Part shown: positions 52,471 to 61,459 of the stretch, piece by piece
How positions within the stretch are numbered: the first letter of the stretch is position 1
Layout: the number at the start of each line of letters is the position of its first letter
Assembly (NCBI GenBank): GCA_019359615.1
Contig: JAHHHA010000025.1
Coordinates: 26,984-90,983 of the forward strand
Source: Cyanosarcina radialis HA8281-LM2
GTDB lineage: Bacteria > Cyanobacteriota > Cyanobacteriia > Cyanobacteriales > CCAP-1448
DNA: 64,000 bases
Direction: 5' to 3'
Notes under the pieces: generated by a model
What the model was told of the DNA's origin: nothing
Databases searched by the model: none
Seen by the model: the letters and a program-made list of their open reading frames with translations, nothing else
Translations under genes and position numbers: made by a program

Positions 52471-54063
52471 TCAGGGTAGTTCCAGCCGTACAAAAACTGG
52501 TTTAGAGTCACCTAACCGCTGGTTGGCGGGCAAAACTCCCCAGGTAGAATGGACTTCAAAAGGTGCAGCCTCATAAATTTGGTTTTTGTCATTAAAATTA
52601 TTTAAAAAGCCAAGCTGTTGATAGATCTCAGTGCTGAGATCGGGAATAATCGGTGATAGCAGATAAGCTGCTTGCCTAACTGATTCTAAAACCGCGTATA
52701 AAACTCGATCGCCTGCCTGCTGCTGCCCTTGTTTGTATAATGCCCAAGGAGCCTGCTCGTCTATCAGTTTGTTACTGGCTCGAATCAAAGTGAAGATGGC
52801 AGCACAGGCCTGGCTAAACGCTAGAGATTCGTATTTCTCAGCCACGCGATCGCTCAAAGTTAACCCGATAGCTTTGAGTGGGTGCGTATCTGGAATGTCT
52901 GCACTCAAGCAATTCGGCACTATCCCCTGGCAGTATCTCTTGGTCATAGGCAGAGTGCGATTTAGCAGATTGCCTAGATCGTTAGCTAAATCGGCATTAA
53001 CTATGTTCACAAATCGAGTTTCATTAAAATCTCCATCTTGCCCAAACTCAATCTCCTTCAAAAAGTAGTAGCGAATGGCTTCCGAACCGTAGCGGTTGAC
53101 TAGATCTACCGGATCGATCGTATTTCCTAAAGTTTTACCGATTTTTTGACCGTCTTTAGTTAAAAAACCATGCCCGAATATGTGTTTTGGCAGCGGGAGT
53201 TCTGCTGACATTAACATGGCAGGCCAGTATACGGCATGAAAGCGCAAAATATCTTTACCTATAAGGTGTAAATCGATCGGCCACCATTGAGATAAAGCTT
53301 TTTCTAAAGTAGGTTGGCTGTCTGGATCGAGCAAAGCCGTAACGTAACCCAGCAGAGCATCAAACCAGACGTAAATCGTATGATGCGGATCGTTAGGTAC
53401 GGGAAAACCCCAATCCATATTTACCCGCGAGATCGAGAAATCTTGCAGCCCTTGACGCACAAAATTTAACACTTCATTGCGCCGACTGACTGGTTGAATG
53501 AAATCCGATCGCTCTTGGTAAAGAGTTTCTAGCTGACTTTGATATTTTGACAGTCGAAAGAAATAGTTTTGCTCGTCTCGCCACTCGACTTCCCGATTGG
53601 GATGGAGAGAACATTTATTTCCAGGTAGTAAGTCGCGTTCCTCTTTAAACTCTTCGCAAGCGACGCAGTACCAGCCCGTTTGTTGCCCCTGGTAAATGTC
53701 ACCTTTTTCCCACACCCGCTGCCAAAATTCTTTGACGATGGGGTGATGTCGTTCTGAAGTCGTGCGAATGAAGCGATCGTACTGAATATTCAACTTTTGC
53801 CACAGGCTATCGAAGCCAGAGGACACTAGATCGCAGTGTTTCTGAGGATCTAGTCCTAAACTTTCAGCCGTGCGCTGAATTTTTTGTCCGTGTTCGTCTG
53901 TACCAGTAATTAGCAGTACAGATTTACCGCGCAGTCTTTCAAACCGAGCGACTACATCTGCTGCCATTGTGGTATAGGCGCTACCGATGTGAGGCAAGTC
54001 GTTGACGTAGTAAAGCGGCGTTGTCAGCGCGAATGTTTTTGGTTTGGTTTGGCGATCGTTCAT
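52471..54063 (-). CDS. metG: Methionyl-tRNA synthetase
   Basis: The ATG at 54063 gives 530 residues. The class I signatures are PHIGSAYT (HIGH) and KIGKTLGN (KMSKS variant). Zinc ligands are partly visible in WYCVACEEF and GNKCSLHP. The C-terminal half is the anticodon-binding helical bundle. A C-terminal tRNA-binding domain of the longer MetG is absent, as in the shorter bacterial subtype. tRNA-Lys lies 268 bp upstream in the opposite direction. Confidence 0.96.
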   Translation of the reverse strand: MNDRQTKPKTFALTTPLYYVNDLPHIGSAYTTMAADVVARFERLRGKSVLLITGTDEHGQKIQRTAESLGLDPQKHCDLVSSGFDSLWQKLNIQYDRFIRTTSERHHPIVKEFWQRVWEKGDIYQGQQTGWYCVACEEFKEERDLLPGNKCSLHPNREVEWRDEQNYFFRLSKYQSQLETLYQERSDFIQPVSRRNEVLNFVRQGLQDFSISRVNMDWGFPVPNDPHHTIYVWFDALLGYVTALLDPDSQPTLEKALSQWWPIDLHLIGKDILRFHAVYWPAMLMSAELPLPKHIFGHGFLTKDGQKIGKTLGNTIDPVDLVNRYGSEAIRYYFLKEIEFGQDGDFNETRFVNIVNADLANDLGNLLNRTLPMTKRYCQGIVPNCLSADIPDTHPLKAIGLTLSDRVAEKYESLAFSQACAAIFTLIRASNKLIDEQAPWALYKQGQQQAGDRVLYAVLESVRQAAYLLSPIIPDLSTEIYQQLGFLNNFNDKNQIYEAAPFEVHSTWGVLPANQRLGDSKPVFVRLELP

Positions 54064-54331
54064 ATCAACAAGCAAAATCACCCCTTAGATAGCTTTTTTT
54101 TGCTAACGGGGCGCAGATAATTATTCTTTTAAGAGTAGATTCAGTTGCGATTTTTCCTCCAGAGATTAAGGTTTATACGGCTATTTTGACACTCTAATTT
54201 TAAAAGCTGCATTCTTATCTTAAGCGGTTTTGCAGATTAAGTAAAGAAATGTTAAGAAAAAATCAAGAATTTGGCAGACAGGGTAGAGATGAGTTCGGGG
54301 AAAAAAATTTGCTATGATAACAGATTGGTGT

Positions 54332-54403
54332 GGGTGACTAGCGCAACGGTAGCGCATCGGACTCTTAATCCGCTGGTTCTGGGTTCGAATCCCAGGTCAC
54401 CCA
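54332..54403 (+). tRNA. tRNA-Lys (CTT)
   Basis: The 72-nt gene has acceptor arms GGGTGAC and GTCACCC with discriminator A, a D arm, loop CTCTTAA with anticodon CTT at 54364-54366, and TTCGAATC in the T arm. The anticodon stem has four pairs (CGGA/TCCG) and a T-C mismatch at its base. CCA is not encoded. Confidence 0.92.
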
Positions 54404-54473
54404 TAGATTTTAACGGGTATGCTCGCAAGAGTTTTGTATACATAACCCAGACAAGTACAACCCCAATACTGAT

Positions 54474-54935
54474 TTGCCGATCGAAGATATCGATAATTTT
54501 CTGAAAATATCAAGTTTAATTGCCACTTCAGGACAACCAACTGAAGAACAGTTCTTGGCGATCGCCCAAGCTGGCTACCGAGTAATTATAAATCTGGCAC
54601 TGGCAGAATCTTCTAATGCCATACCCCACGAACAACAAATCGTTGAAGAGCGAGGGATGCAGTACGTCCATATCCCCGTAGTTTGGGAAAATCCGACGTT
54701 GGAAGACTGGCAAAAGTTTGGCGATGCTATGGAAACCCATGCAGGGCAACAAGTTTTCGTCCACTGCGCTGCTAATAAGAGAGTTTCAGCCTTTATCTAT
54801 CTTTATCGCCGCCTGTGCGAGCATACCAGCGATGAACGGGCAAAGAAGGACTTAGAGAGAATTTGGGTTCCCAATGAAATCTGGCAGAAATTTATCGATA
54901 AAGTAGTTGAACGCGATCTAGGGCATAGGGCATAG
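54474..54935 (+). CDS. Protein-tyrosine-phosphatase-like protein
   Basis: A TTG start at 54474 gives a 153-residue protein. It begins ISSLIATSGQPTEEQFLAIAQAGYRVIINL, typical of the small DUF442-like dual-specificity phosphatase group. The catalytic loop is VHCAANKRVSAF, with nucleophile C98 and R103, that is Cx4R and not the usual Cx5R. An Asp that could act as acid is present in LEDW at about 77-79. Activity is therefore uncertain. It lies 70 bp after tRNA-Lys. Confidence 0.75.
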   Translation: MPIEDIDNFLKISSLIATSGQPTEEQFLAIAQAGYRVIINLALAESSNAIPHEQQIVEERGMQYVHIPVVWENPTLEDWQKFGDAMETHAGQQVFVHCAANKRVSAFIYLYRRLCEHTSDERAKKDLERIWVPNEIWQKFIDKVVERDLGHRA

Positions 54936-55021
54936 GGTAATTTCATAATTCATAATTCAGTTCCCAATTTCAGTTCTCTAAACCATTATTTGTTAGCTTT
55001 TATCAGAGGTTTACTATCCAA

Positions 55022-55597
55022 ATGGGCAAAGGGAGATTAGAGGCATTCAGCGATGGGGTAATCGCCATCATCATTACCATTATGGTGCTGGAATTGAAAG
55101 TGCCGCACGAATCTAATCTAGAGGCGCTGCGCCCGCTGGTGCCGATATTTTTGAGCTACGTGCTTAGTTTTATTTATGTCGGCATCTACTGGAACAACCA
55201 CCATCATCTCCTACAGGCTGTTCGGAACGTAAACGGACCTATCCTTTGGGCCAATCTGCATTGGTTGTTCTGGCTGTCGCTGTTCCCTTTTGCTAGCGGC
55301 TGGATGGGCGAAAACCACTTTGCGGCCTTGCCCGTCTCCCTTTACGGCGGGATCTTGTTCGGGGCTGCGATCGCTTATTACATTCTCACCCGCGCTCTCA
55401 TCGCCCACCACGGCAAGGATTCAACTCTAGCGGCTGCTATTGGTAGAGACTTTAAAGGCAAGCTATCGCTGGCGTTCTATGCCTTAGCAATTATTCTTTC
55501 CTTTGTAAATCCATTAGTGGCTTTTGCCATCTACGTTCTAGTTGCCATGATGTGGCTCATCCCCGATCGCCGCATTGAAAGGACTCTAGCTCCTTAA
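55022..55597 (+). CDS. TMEM175-family potassium channel-like membrane protein
   Basis: The 191-residue protein has the TMEM175/DUF1211 signature RLEAFSDGVIAIIITIMVLE in the first helix, with FSDG lining the predicted pore. Five to six transmembrane segments follow. NNHHHLL and WLSLFPFASGWMG are also typical. Bacterial homologues form potassium-conducting tetramers. It is a single gene, 87 bp from the phosphatase. Confidence 0.9.
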   Translation: MGKGRLEAFSDGVIAIIITIMVLELKVPHESNLEALRPLVPIFLSYVLSFIYVGIYWNNHHHLLQAVRNVNGPILWANLHWLFWLSLFPFASGWMGENHFAALPVSLYGGILFGAAIAYYILTRALIAHHGKDSTLAAAIGRDFKGKLSLAFYALAIILSFVNPLVAFAIYVLVAMMWLIPDRRIERTLAP

Positions 55598-55637
55598 AAG
55601 TGCTACGATCGAATCTGTGTTGAATTCAACCCTAAAT

Positions 55638-56201
55638 ATGGTACGAGCGCCATCTAAAAAGCTGACTTTAGAGGAATTTCTGAAACTACCAGAAACCAAA
55701 CCTGCCAGCGAATACATTGACGGTCAAATTTTTCCCAAGCCGATGCCACAAGGAAAACATAGTAGGATTCAAGGCGAACTCGTACCTGCTGTTAATACGG
55801 TAGTTAAGCCTCAGCGTATTGCTCTTGCGTTTCCTGAGTTGCGTTGCACCTTTGGCGGTCGTTCTACTGTACCTGATGTTGCTGTTTTTGTTTGGGATCG
55901 GATTCCCCGCGATGAAAATGGAGAAGTAGCGAACACATTCCTTATCGCCCCAGATTGGACAATTGAAATTTTGTCGCCGGACCAAAGCCAAACCAAGGTG
56001 ACTAAAAATATTCTTCACTGCCTCAAGCATGGAACTCAAATGGGGTGGTCGATCGATCCTGAAGAGCAAACCGTGTTAGTTTATCGTCCCAAGCAGGAAG
56101 TTGATGTGTTCGATCGACCCGATGCCATATTACCCGTGCCATCTTTTGCTAGCGAACTACAGCTTACAGTCGGTGATTTGTTTGCTTGGCTGTCGGTATG
56201 A
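55638..56201 (+). CDS. Uma2-family (DUF820) endonuclease-like protein
   Basis: The ATG at 55638 gives 187 residues; GTG/TTG upstream would add seven. The family core is visible: LTLEEFLKLPETKPASEYIDGQIF, STVPDVAVFVWDRIP and WTIEILSPDQSQTKV, with the acidic residues and Lys of a PD-(D/E)xK fold. Such genes are highly abundant in cyanobacteria and of unknown physiological role. It is a single gene. Confidence 0.87.
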   Translation: MVRAPSKKLTLEEFLKLPETKPASEYIDGQIFPKPMPQGKHSRIQGELVPAVNTVVKPQRIALAFPELRCTFGGRSTVPDVAVFVWDRIPRDENGEVANTFLIAPDWTIEILSPDQSQTKVTKNILHCLKHGTQMGWSIDPEEQTVLVYRPKQEVDVFDRPDAILPVPSFASELQLTVGDLFAWLSV

Positions 56202-56255
56202 AAACGAGGAAGCTGCATTAGCACTCTCAAAATAGCTTCTAAAATTCGATCGCTT

Positions 56256-56717
56256 CTATAAGGTTTTTACATTATCAATAGCAGCAAAAAAACAAATTTT
56301 TCCAGAAGGAGCGCGATAGCAACCCATTGATTTAAGATGATGGCAAGCCATAGCTGCTATTTCCCATGCCATTTCTTCATCAACTGGAAAAATTTTGGCG
56401 TTAAATATCTCCAGCCCAGTTAGCTCTGCCAATTCTTTGATTTTTTCGGATTTTTTTTGCAACACTTGTGGGATAGATGGATTTGCCCAAGACCACATCC
56501 AGCTTGGATTATTTGTTGAATAAGATCCTACTGGTGTAATACTGGCAACAATTTTAACGACTGAATTTTCTTTGAATTCTATAATACTGCGCTGGAGATC
56601 GATATCAAATCTCTCGTATTTACCTATACCAAATTCATCCATTAGATAAGATTGTTTTTGCTCTAATTCTTCAAGACACTGTGCTAAAAAGCATTCAAAT
56701 TCATTATCATTCATCAT
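56256..56717 (-). CDS. DUF6882-like protein
   Basis: The 153-residue protein is soluble. NPSWMWSWANPSIPQVLQKK and MAWEIAAMACHHLKSMGCYRAP are features of the DUF6882 family. It has no signal peptide. The function is unknown. It lies 87 bp after the dacB-like gene on the same strand. Confidence 0.75.
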   Translation of the reverse strand: MMNDNEFECFLAQCLEELEQKQSYLMDEFGIGKYERFDIDLQRSIIEFKENSVVKIVASITPVGSYSTNNPSWMWSWANPSIPQVLQKKSEKIKELAELTGLEIFNAKIFPVDEEMAWEIAAMACHHLKSMGCYRAPSGKICFFAAIDNVKTL

Positions 56718-56804
56718 ATTAACGTCCTCGCTGCAATCGCTGCTGGCGGATATGCTCTTCTAGCATCGAATAGACTTTTGCTTACCGAAGCGATCGCACC
56801 CCCA

Positions 56805-58133
56805 TCAAAATCTGGCCTGCAAGTCAGTCAAAACTTGATTGCGCTTCAGATCGCCGAGGTTCTTCGAGGGAGCAATGCTACCAAGTCTAGGAGTAATTGC
56901 AACGGGTGGTGTTGAAGCTACGCCCCAAACTTGTAACAAGCTTTGCAAAAGTCGATCTTGTTGGGTGCGAAAAGTATCGATCCCATAACCGCGATTGATA
57001 ATGGCAAACCATACCAAACCTCGATCGCGCGTTGGCATTACTCCTGCTAAAGCACTGACATCGTTTAACGTTCCAGTTTTCACCACGGTTGCTGTGGGGA
57101 TTTGCCGCGATTCCATCGTTCCTCGGCGATCGCGTCCAGACACGGGGAATAAATCGGCAATGGTAAGATTGTGGGGCTGCAAGTAGCTTTGCACGGTCAT
57201 AAACATCAGGCAAGCCGCACGGGGAGAAATCCGGTTTTCCAACCCCAATCCCGAACCATTGACTAGTTGAATTTCTTCTAAGGGAAATTCACCCAATTTA
57301 GCCGCTAACTGGGAGACTGCTTGCGGCCCTCCTAAAGCTTGGGACAGCATCTCTGCCATTTCATTGTTGCTGTAAACGTTCATTTCCTTGAGAATTTGGC
57401 TCAAGGGTAAAGATTGATGGCGGATTAAGGGTATTCGATCGGGAATGGGAGTTGATGATAGTTGCACCGTACCTGCGATCGCGACTTGGGGGCGGGGCGT
57501 ACCTGGAGGCAAGACAAAAGCCTTGGCAGGGAGATTTTTCCCTTCTAGTCCCTGCTTGAGTAATTGTCCGGCGGCGAGCGGATCTAACTTATAGTTCATG
57601 TAGAAATTACCGCCGATTACCAAGTTGCCCGTAACGCGACGAATGCCCATGCGATTGAGGGTGTGGGAAAGGGCGATCGCTTCTTCCCATACAAAAAACG
57701 GATCGCCACCGCCTATAACTATCAGATCTCCTTGCAGCACTCCATCTTTTACCGTCCCGGTAGCAGCAATTTGAGTTTCAAACTGATGAGTCGGCCCCCA
57801 GGTTTCTAGGGCGGCGAGGGTAGTCGCGATCTTCGTCAAAGAGGCTGCCGGACGGGGAATTGTCCCTTGGCGATCGCTCAAAACCAACTGTCCGGCTTGC
57901 ATCCAAATACCTTGTTCTGTTGTTACTCTGCCTTGAGCAGATAATTGTTTGAGGTATTGCTCGACTTTGGCTGTGACGACTTTATCGGAATCAGCAGGTA
58001 AAACCAATAAAGGTACGCCTTGCCAAGTTAGCAGTTGGCTGGGATTGAGTTTTGCTGGGCTAACTCCTGCTACTTCCAGCGCCAAAGCTATCAATCCAGA
58101 ACTAAAAAATTCCAGCATTCCTGGCAAACTCAC
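56805..58133 (-). CDS. D-alanyl-D-alanine carboxypeptidase/endopeptidase, PBP4 (DacB) family
   Basis: The GTG at 58133 is used as start, with ATG 58118 as alternative. The 442-residue class C penicillin-binding protein has S98-L-T-K101 (AASLTKIAT), the SxN motif YSNNEMAEML and KTG in VVKTGTLNDVS. The typical insertion between SxxK and SxN is present. It trims peptidoglycan peptides in the periplasm. The N-terminal hydrophobic segment (FFSSGLIALALEVAGV) acts as signal or anchor. Confidence 0.93.
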   Translation of the reverse strand: MSLPGMLEFFSSGLIALALEVAGVSPAKLNPSQLLTWQGVPLLVLPADSDKVVTAKVEQYLKQLSAQGRVTTEQGIWMQAGQLVLSDRQGTIPRPAASLTKIATTLAALETWGPTHQFETQIAATGTVKDGVLQGDLIVIGGGDPFFVWEEAIALSHTLNRMGIRRVTGNLVIGGNFYMNYKLDPLAAGQLLKQGLEGKNLPAKAFVLPPGTPRPQVAIAGTVQLSSTPIPDRIPLIRHQSLPLSQILKEMNVYSNNEMAEMLSQALGGPQAVSQLAAKLGEFPLEEIQLVNGSGLGLENRISPRAACLMFMTVQSYLQPHNLTIADLFPVSGRDRRGTMESRQIPTATVVKTGTLNDVSALAGVMPTRDRGLVWFAIINRGYGIDTFRTQQDRLLQSLLQVWGVASTPPVAITPRLGSIAPSKNLGDLKRNQVLTDLQARF

Positions 58134-58231
58134 CTAAAGATCGAAGGCAATTATATAACTCTGATGACCAATTCTTCGAGTTTAGCTTTAAACCCTTACA
58201 GGGCTGCCACTTTTAGAGCGAGTTACCTGTT

Positions 58232-58420
58232 ATGGCAGAAGACGCTAAATCCTCATTCTCTAGACTAAGCAATCTTCAGCTAAGGATTTCTGAGGCTCAA
58301 CCGATTGCTGCTGCGGATATGTTAGAGCTATTATCTCAAGGCATCGATCGAACTAATAACAGAATTCTAGCGTGGGAGCGTAGTATAGAAGAAGTTCGGT
58401 TGGAAGGGAACTTGTCATGA
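58232..58420 (+). CDS. Small hypothetical protein
   Basis: The 62-residue product is helical and lacks a membrane segment: LSNLQLRISEAQPIAAADML and LELLSQGIDRTNNRILAWERS. It seems complete and has normal codon use. No family is recognised. The stop is followed by a 447-bp gap. Confidence 0.5.
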   Translation: MAEDAKSSFSRLSNLQLRISEAQPIAAADMLELLSQGIDRTNNRILAWERSIEEVRLEGNLS

Positions 58421-58536
58421 CAGATCGACCACGTACGACAAAGGCGATCGCATGAGCAGCGAGATCGCCCGTTTCTATTGCTGCTTCGATAGGATAATCG
58501 ATTTCAGCAGCACCCCCGACGATCGCTTTTTTAACG

Positions 58537-58614
58537 AAAAACTACCCTTTTGTGTAGGACACCTTCTCTGAGTTATCGCTTACAACAGAATAGAGAACGA
58601 TTTCATCGTTCTCT
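58537..58614 (+). promoter_or_regulatory. Promoter module copy 1 with downstream hairpin
   Basis: AAAAACTACCCTTTTGTGTA, then GGACACC, starts at 58537. CTACCC and GTGTAG form the imperfect inverted repeat of the module. TACAAC (58581-58586) occupies the place of the -10 box. A perfect 10-bp hairpin, AGAGAACGAT / ATCGTTCTCT, follows at 58592-58614. No gene begins here; the next module copy starts about 200 bp further on. It may be a relic, or it may drive a short RNA. Confidence 0.5.
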
Positions 58615-58741
58615 CCTCGATTGAATTGGTTGAGATTCAGCGATCGTCTTTTTCTACTACATAAAAGGCCGATACGTGCTACGCACAGGCTTCGCCTACG
58701 CTTTTTTGTGTCGATCTGGAAAAGAAATTGATGGGCATCGC

Positions 58742-58867
58742 AAAAAACTACCCTTTTGTGTAGGACACCCCAGATCGATCGTCGCTTATAACAGAAACAT
58801 GAAATGAAATTGCTTTTTTAGTAAGCTTATTTCTCAAACAATATCTAACAATAAAAGGACAAAAAAA
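58742..58867 (+). promoter_or_regulatory. Promoter-leader module copy 2
   Basis: The inverted repeat CTACCC..GTGTAG (about 58748-58763), the -35-like GGACAC, and TATAAC as -10 (58787-58792) are followed by a leader with a GCTT...AAGC hairpin (58812-58826), the AATATCTAACAA block and the AAAAGGAC Shine-Dalgarno before ATG 58868. The whole leader is nearly identical to copy 4. Confidence 0.65.
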
Positions 58868-59326
58868 ATGAACAGAACCAAAGCGATCGTTGCTCTAGCT
58901 GCAACGTTGATGTCTACTGCTGCAATTTCTGCACCAGCCTCAGCCCAGGTTGAGACTTTTACTTTTCCGGCGAGTATGTGTCAACCCACTAGTTCCCAAG
59001 ATGCTGACAAACTATCATTCGGAGGGACAAGTGTTCGTAATACTAGTAATAATAATGCCCAAATTATTTGCCCTATTCCCGGCAACACCGATATTAGTAA
59101 AGTTTCTGCCATAGTCAGAGTGTTATTTAAGCCAGGATTCCCATCTTTTTGCAATCTACGTTCTTTGAACAGAGATAGTACAACATTCGAGATTAGCACT
59201 ACTAGCCCCACTAGCGATGGAAAGGAACTGGTAACAGGATCTGTTCGTCCAGGAGATACATATACACTAACTTGCGTTTTGACACCAGGTAGTCAAATGT
59301 TCAACTACCGCTTTTTTGGTTCATAG
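58868..59326 (+). CDS. Small secreted four-cysteine protein, copy 1
   Basis: The 152-residue protein has a signal peptide (MNRTKAIVALAATLMSTAAI, cleavage after ASA at about 26). The mature part has four cysteines at 38, 68, 95 and 136, probably two disulfides. The predicted fold is beta-rich, with IICPIPGN, VRVLFKPGF and YTLTCVL, and ends in an aromatic FNYRFFGS. No family is recognised. The paralogue at 63366 shares the signal peptide almost exactly, the cysteine positions and the end. The promoter-leader module directly upstream is shared too. Confidence 0.85.
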   Translation: MNRTKAIVALAATLMSTAAISAPASAQVETFTFPASMCQPTSSQDADKLSFGGTSVRNTSNNNAQIICPIPGNTDISKVSAIVRVLFKPGFPSFCNLRSLNRDSTTFEISTTSPTSDGKELVTGSVRPGDTYTLTCVLTPGSQMFNYRFFGS

Positions 59327-59417
59327 CAAGTATTAAGAGCGATCGCCTTCTTTGTTCTTCATAAATGAGGTAGGCAATCGCCCCTTAGCAATATTCTAAT
59401 TTAATTGAGATATTCTC

Positions 59418-59822
59418 ATGATTCACCATATTTCGATCGATGCTCGCAATCCATTGCGAGTGGCAAGAGTTCTAGCAGAAATCTTGCAGGGAAAGGTATA
59501 TAAATTCCTAGTTCCTGGTAGTTACCTCGCGATGCCTTTTGATAACTATGGCACTCATTTTGTGGTGTTTAAACAAGGAGATGTCTGGACTCCAGGTATC
59601 GATCGCGAATCGGCTAAAGTCATCCCAACTGCACCTACCAATTTTGTCGCTTCCCATGTGGCAATTTCCGTTCCCACTAGCCAGCAACAGATCGAGCAAA
59701 TCGGACAACGGGAAGGGTGGCGCGTCCTGACTCGCCAACAGGGAGAGGCTCCCTTCAGCGCGATCGAATTTTGGGTAGAGAATCGCATCCTATTTGAGTT
59801 TTTCACGCTAGTAGTATTTTGA
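59418..59822 (+). CDS. VOC/glyoxalase-like protein, copy 1
   Basis: The 134-residue protein starts MIHHISIDARNPLRVARVLA, typical of vicinal oxygen chelate proteins with a metal-binding His near the N-terminus. HVAISVP in the second half and IEFWVENRILFEF give the other expected ligand positions (His and Glu). Only one copy of the betaalphabetabetabeta module pair is present. No substrate is predicted. It is a paralogue of the 170-residue protein at 61460. Confidence 0.7.
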   Translation: MIHHISIDARNPLRVARVLAEILQGKVYKFLVPGSYLAMPFDNYGTHFVVFKQGDVWTPGIDRESAKVIPTAPTNFVASHVAISVPTSQQQIEQIGQREGWRVLTRQQGEAPFSAIEFWVENRILFEFFTLVVF

Positions 59823-59970
59823 AATATCGAACCTTTGAATACTATTGAACAACATTTTAGAAAATTAATTTGATAGACTAATAATTAGCGGTCGCTTTTT
59901 TCTAGTAATAGATGAAAGAGCGATCGCCTTGTCTTTTTTACAGATGTTTTTGGAGTAATCAAAAAGTTTA

Positions 59971-60080
59971 AAAAACTACCCGAATGGGTAGGACACTTTA
60001 TCTAAATTGTTGCTTATAACTGAATCAGTTAATAAAATTGCTTTTTGAAAAAGCTGATTTTCTCAAAAATATCTAACAAC
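59971..60080 (+). promoter_or_regulatory. Promoter-leader module copy 3
   Basis: This copy has a perfect inverted repeat CTACCC-GAAT-GGGTAG at 59976-59991. GGACAC follows directly, and TATAAC (60015-60020) is the -10. The leader hairpin GCTTTTT-G-AAAAAGC at 60040-60054 is perfect, and AATATCTAACAA follows. The downstream gene is the SMP-30-like protein at 60228, but a repeat-rich segment of about 150 bp has been inserted between module and gene. Confidence 0.65.
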
Positions 60081-60227
60081 CAAAAAAAGCGTTGGCGAAG
60101 CGACGGACACTCGAGTTCCGCCGGAAGGGAGACGGAACCGCATCCTCCTGTGCGTAGCACGTATCGCTGCAACGAAAAAGTGCATGACATCCAAACCCGC
60201 AACTAACATTCATCCAAAGACAAAACT
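60081..60227. repeat. Repeat-rich insertion between module 3 and its gene
   Basis: The segment contains GCGTTGGCGAAGCG, GTTCCGCCGGAAGGGAGACGGAAC and CCTGTGCGTAGCACGTATCG, parts of dispersed cyanobacterial repeats also found at 16780, 17450 and 58675. No gene is present. Confidence 0.55.
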
Positions 60228-61352
60228 ATGGTTATGCTAACCTTACGTAAAATCGGGACTCTTTTTATAACTAGTCTGCTATTTACAGGCATTGGCTCTT
60301 TACAAGAGGCTAGTGCCCAACTTCCTGTAGCGCCACCTATAAGCGAAATCAAAACAAATCCTCTTAAGATCGGTCATGGCAGCGTGTTTGCAGGTCCAGA
60401 AACCTCGCCCCCCTTCCCCGAAGGGATCGTCGCCGATCGGAACCGGATCTATGTTGCAGGTCCAGCCGCGTTTGGCAACAACGGGGGCCGGCCCTCAGAA
60501 GTTCGGGTCTTCCACCGCATCACTGGCAAGCTCCTCGCTGTCATCCCCATCCAAGGCGAGAGGCTGTCGGAGATTCACGGTGTCGCTGGGTTGACGGTAG
60601 ACAGCCAGCACCGCGTTTACGTGGTGAGTAACCAGCTTGGTATTGTCCGCCTGAGTCCACACGGTCATGCCTACAAACAGGAGATTTACTCGCCTGTCCT
60701 TCCAGAGGTGGCCTGCAACCCAGCACTTCCTCCATCGCTGCCGTGCTCGCTCCCGAACGAGATCGCCTTTGGACCAGATGGCTATCTCTACTGGAGCGAC
60801 TCGTTCCAGAACACCATCTTCCGCGTCCCGCCTGGTGGCGGAGTGGCCGAGCCTTGGTTCCACAGCGATCGCCTCGCTGGCTCCGCGTCCGCCCCGTTCC
60901 CGGTTGGTCCCAATGGCATCAAGGTGAACCCAGATAAAACCGAGATGTACATCGCGGTCACCACCTCCAACACCGCACCCGGAGGCACAATCTACAAACT
61001 GCCCTTCGTCGCCGCTCCCAAAGAGCAAGACCTCAAGATCGTTCACCAGTATCAGCAGGGCGAGATGCCCGACGGCATTGCGTTCGGCAAGTCCGGCAAG
61101 CTTTACGTCGCGCTCCAGTTTCCGAGCGGGATCTCAATCATAAACCCCGACGGCACAGAGGGGGCGAGGCTCACAGGTCCGAGCAACAGCCCGATCGCTT
61201 ACGATGCCCCTGCGGACTTTGCCTTCGACGAGAGGGGTTCGGTCCTCGTGACCAACCACGCGCTGTTCAGCGGCAACCGGGCATCGTTCGCTGTACTCAG
61301 GATCTTCGTGGACGATCGAGGGGTGGAAGTCGATGTCCCGCACCTCCCATAG
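60228..61352 (+). CDS. Secreted SMP-30/NHL-like beta-propeller protein
   Basis: The 374-residue protein has a signal peptide (hydrophobic 8-24, cleavage after EASA at about 30). The mature part consists of repeated four-stranded blades: PEGIVADRNRIYVAG, AGLTVDSQHRVYVVSN, NEIAFGPDGYLYWSDSF, PNGIKVNPDKTEMYIAV, PDGIAFGKSGKLYVAL and PADFAFDERGSVLVTNH. This pattern is that of SMP-30/gluconolactonase or NHL propellers. Metal ligands typical for lactonases cannot be proved. The first 130 bp are AT-rich, and the rest is clearly GC-rich with few HIP1 sites, so the gene body seems to be transferred and joined to a native signal and leader. Confidence 0.8.
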   Translation: MVMLTLRKIGTLFITSLLFTGIGSLQEASAQLPVAPPISEIKTNPLKIGHGSVFAGPETSPPFPEGIVADRNRIYVAGPAAFGNNGGRPSEVRVFHRITGKLLAVIPIQGERLSEIHGVAGLTVDSQHRVYVVSNQLGIVRLSPHGHAYKQEIYSPVLPEVACNPALPPSLPCSLPNEIAFGPDGYLYWSDSFQNTIFRVPPGGGVAEPWFHSDRLAGSASAPFPVGPNGIKVNPDKTEMYIAVTTSNTAPGGTIYKLPFVAAPKEQDLKIVHQYQQGEMPDGIAFGKSGKLYVALQFPSGISIINPDGTEGARLTGPSNSPIAYDAPADFAFDERGSVLVTNHALFSGNRASFAVLRIFVDDRGVEVDVPHLP

Positions 61353-61459
61353 AAAGCCTCACAGCGAAGGTCTGGGGTCAATCGATTTTGGATTTTAGAT
61401 TTTGGATTTTGGATTGGCTCCGCCTTGAAAGGACGAAGTTTCTGACCCAGGAGTTTTCG

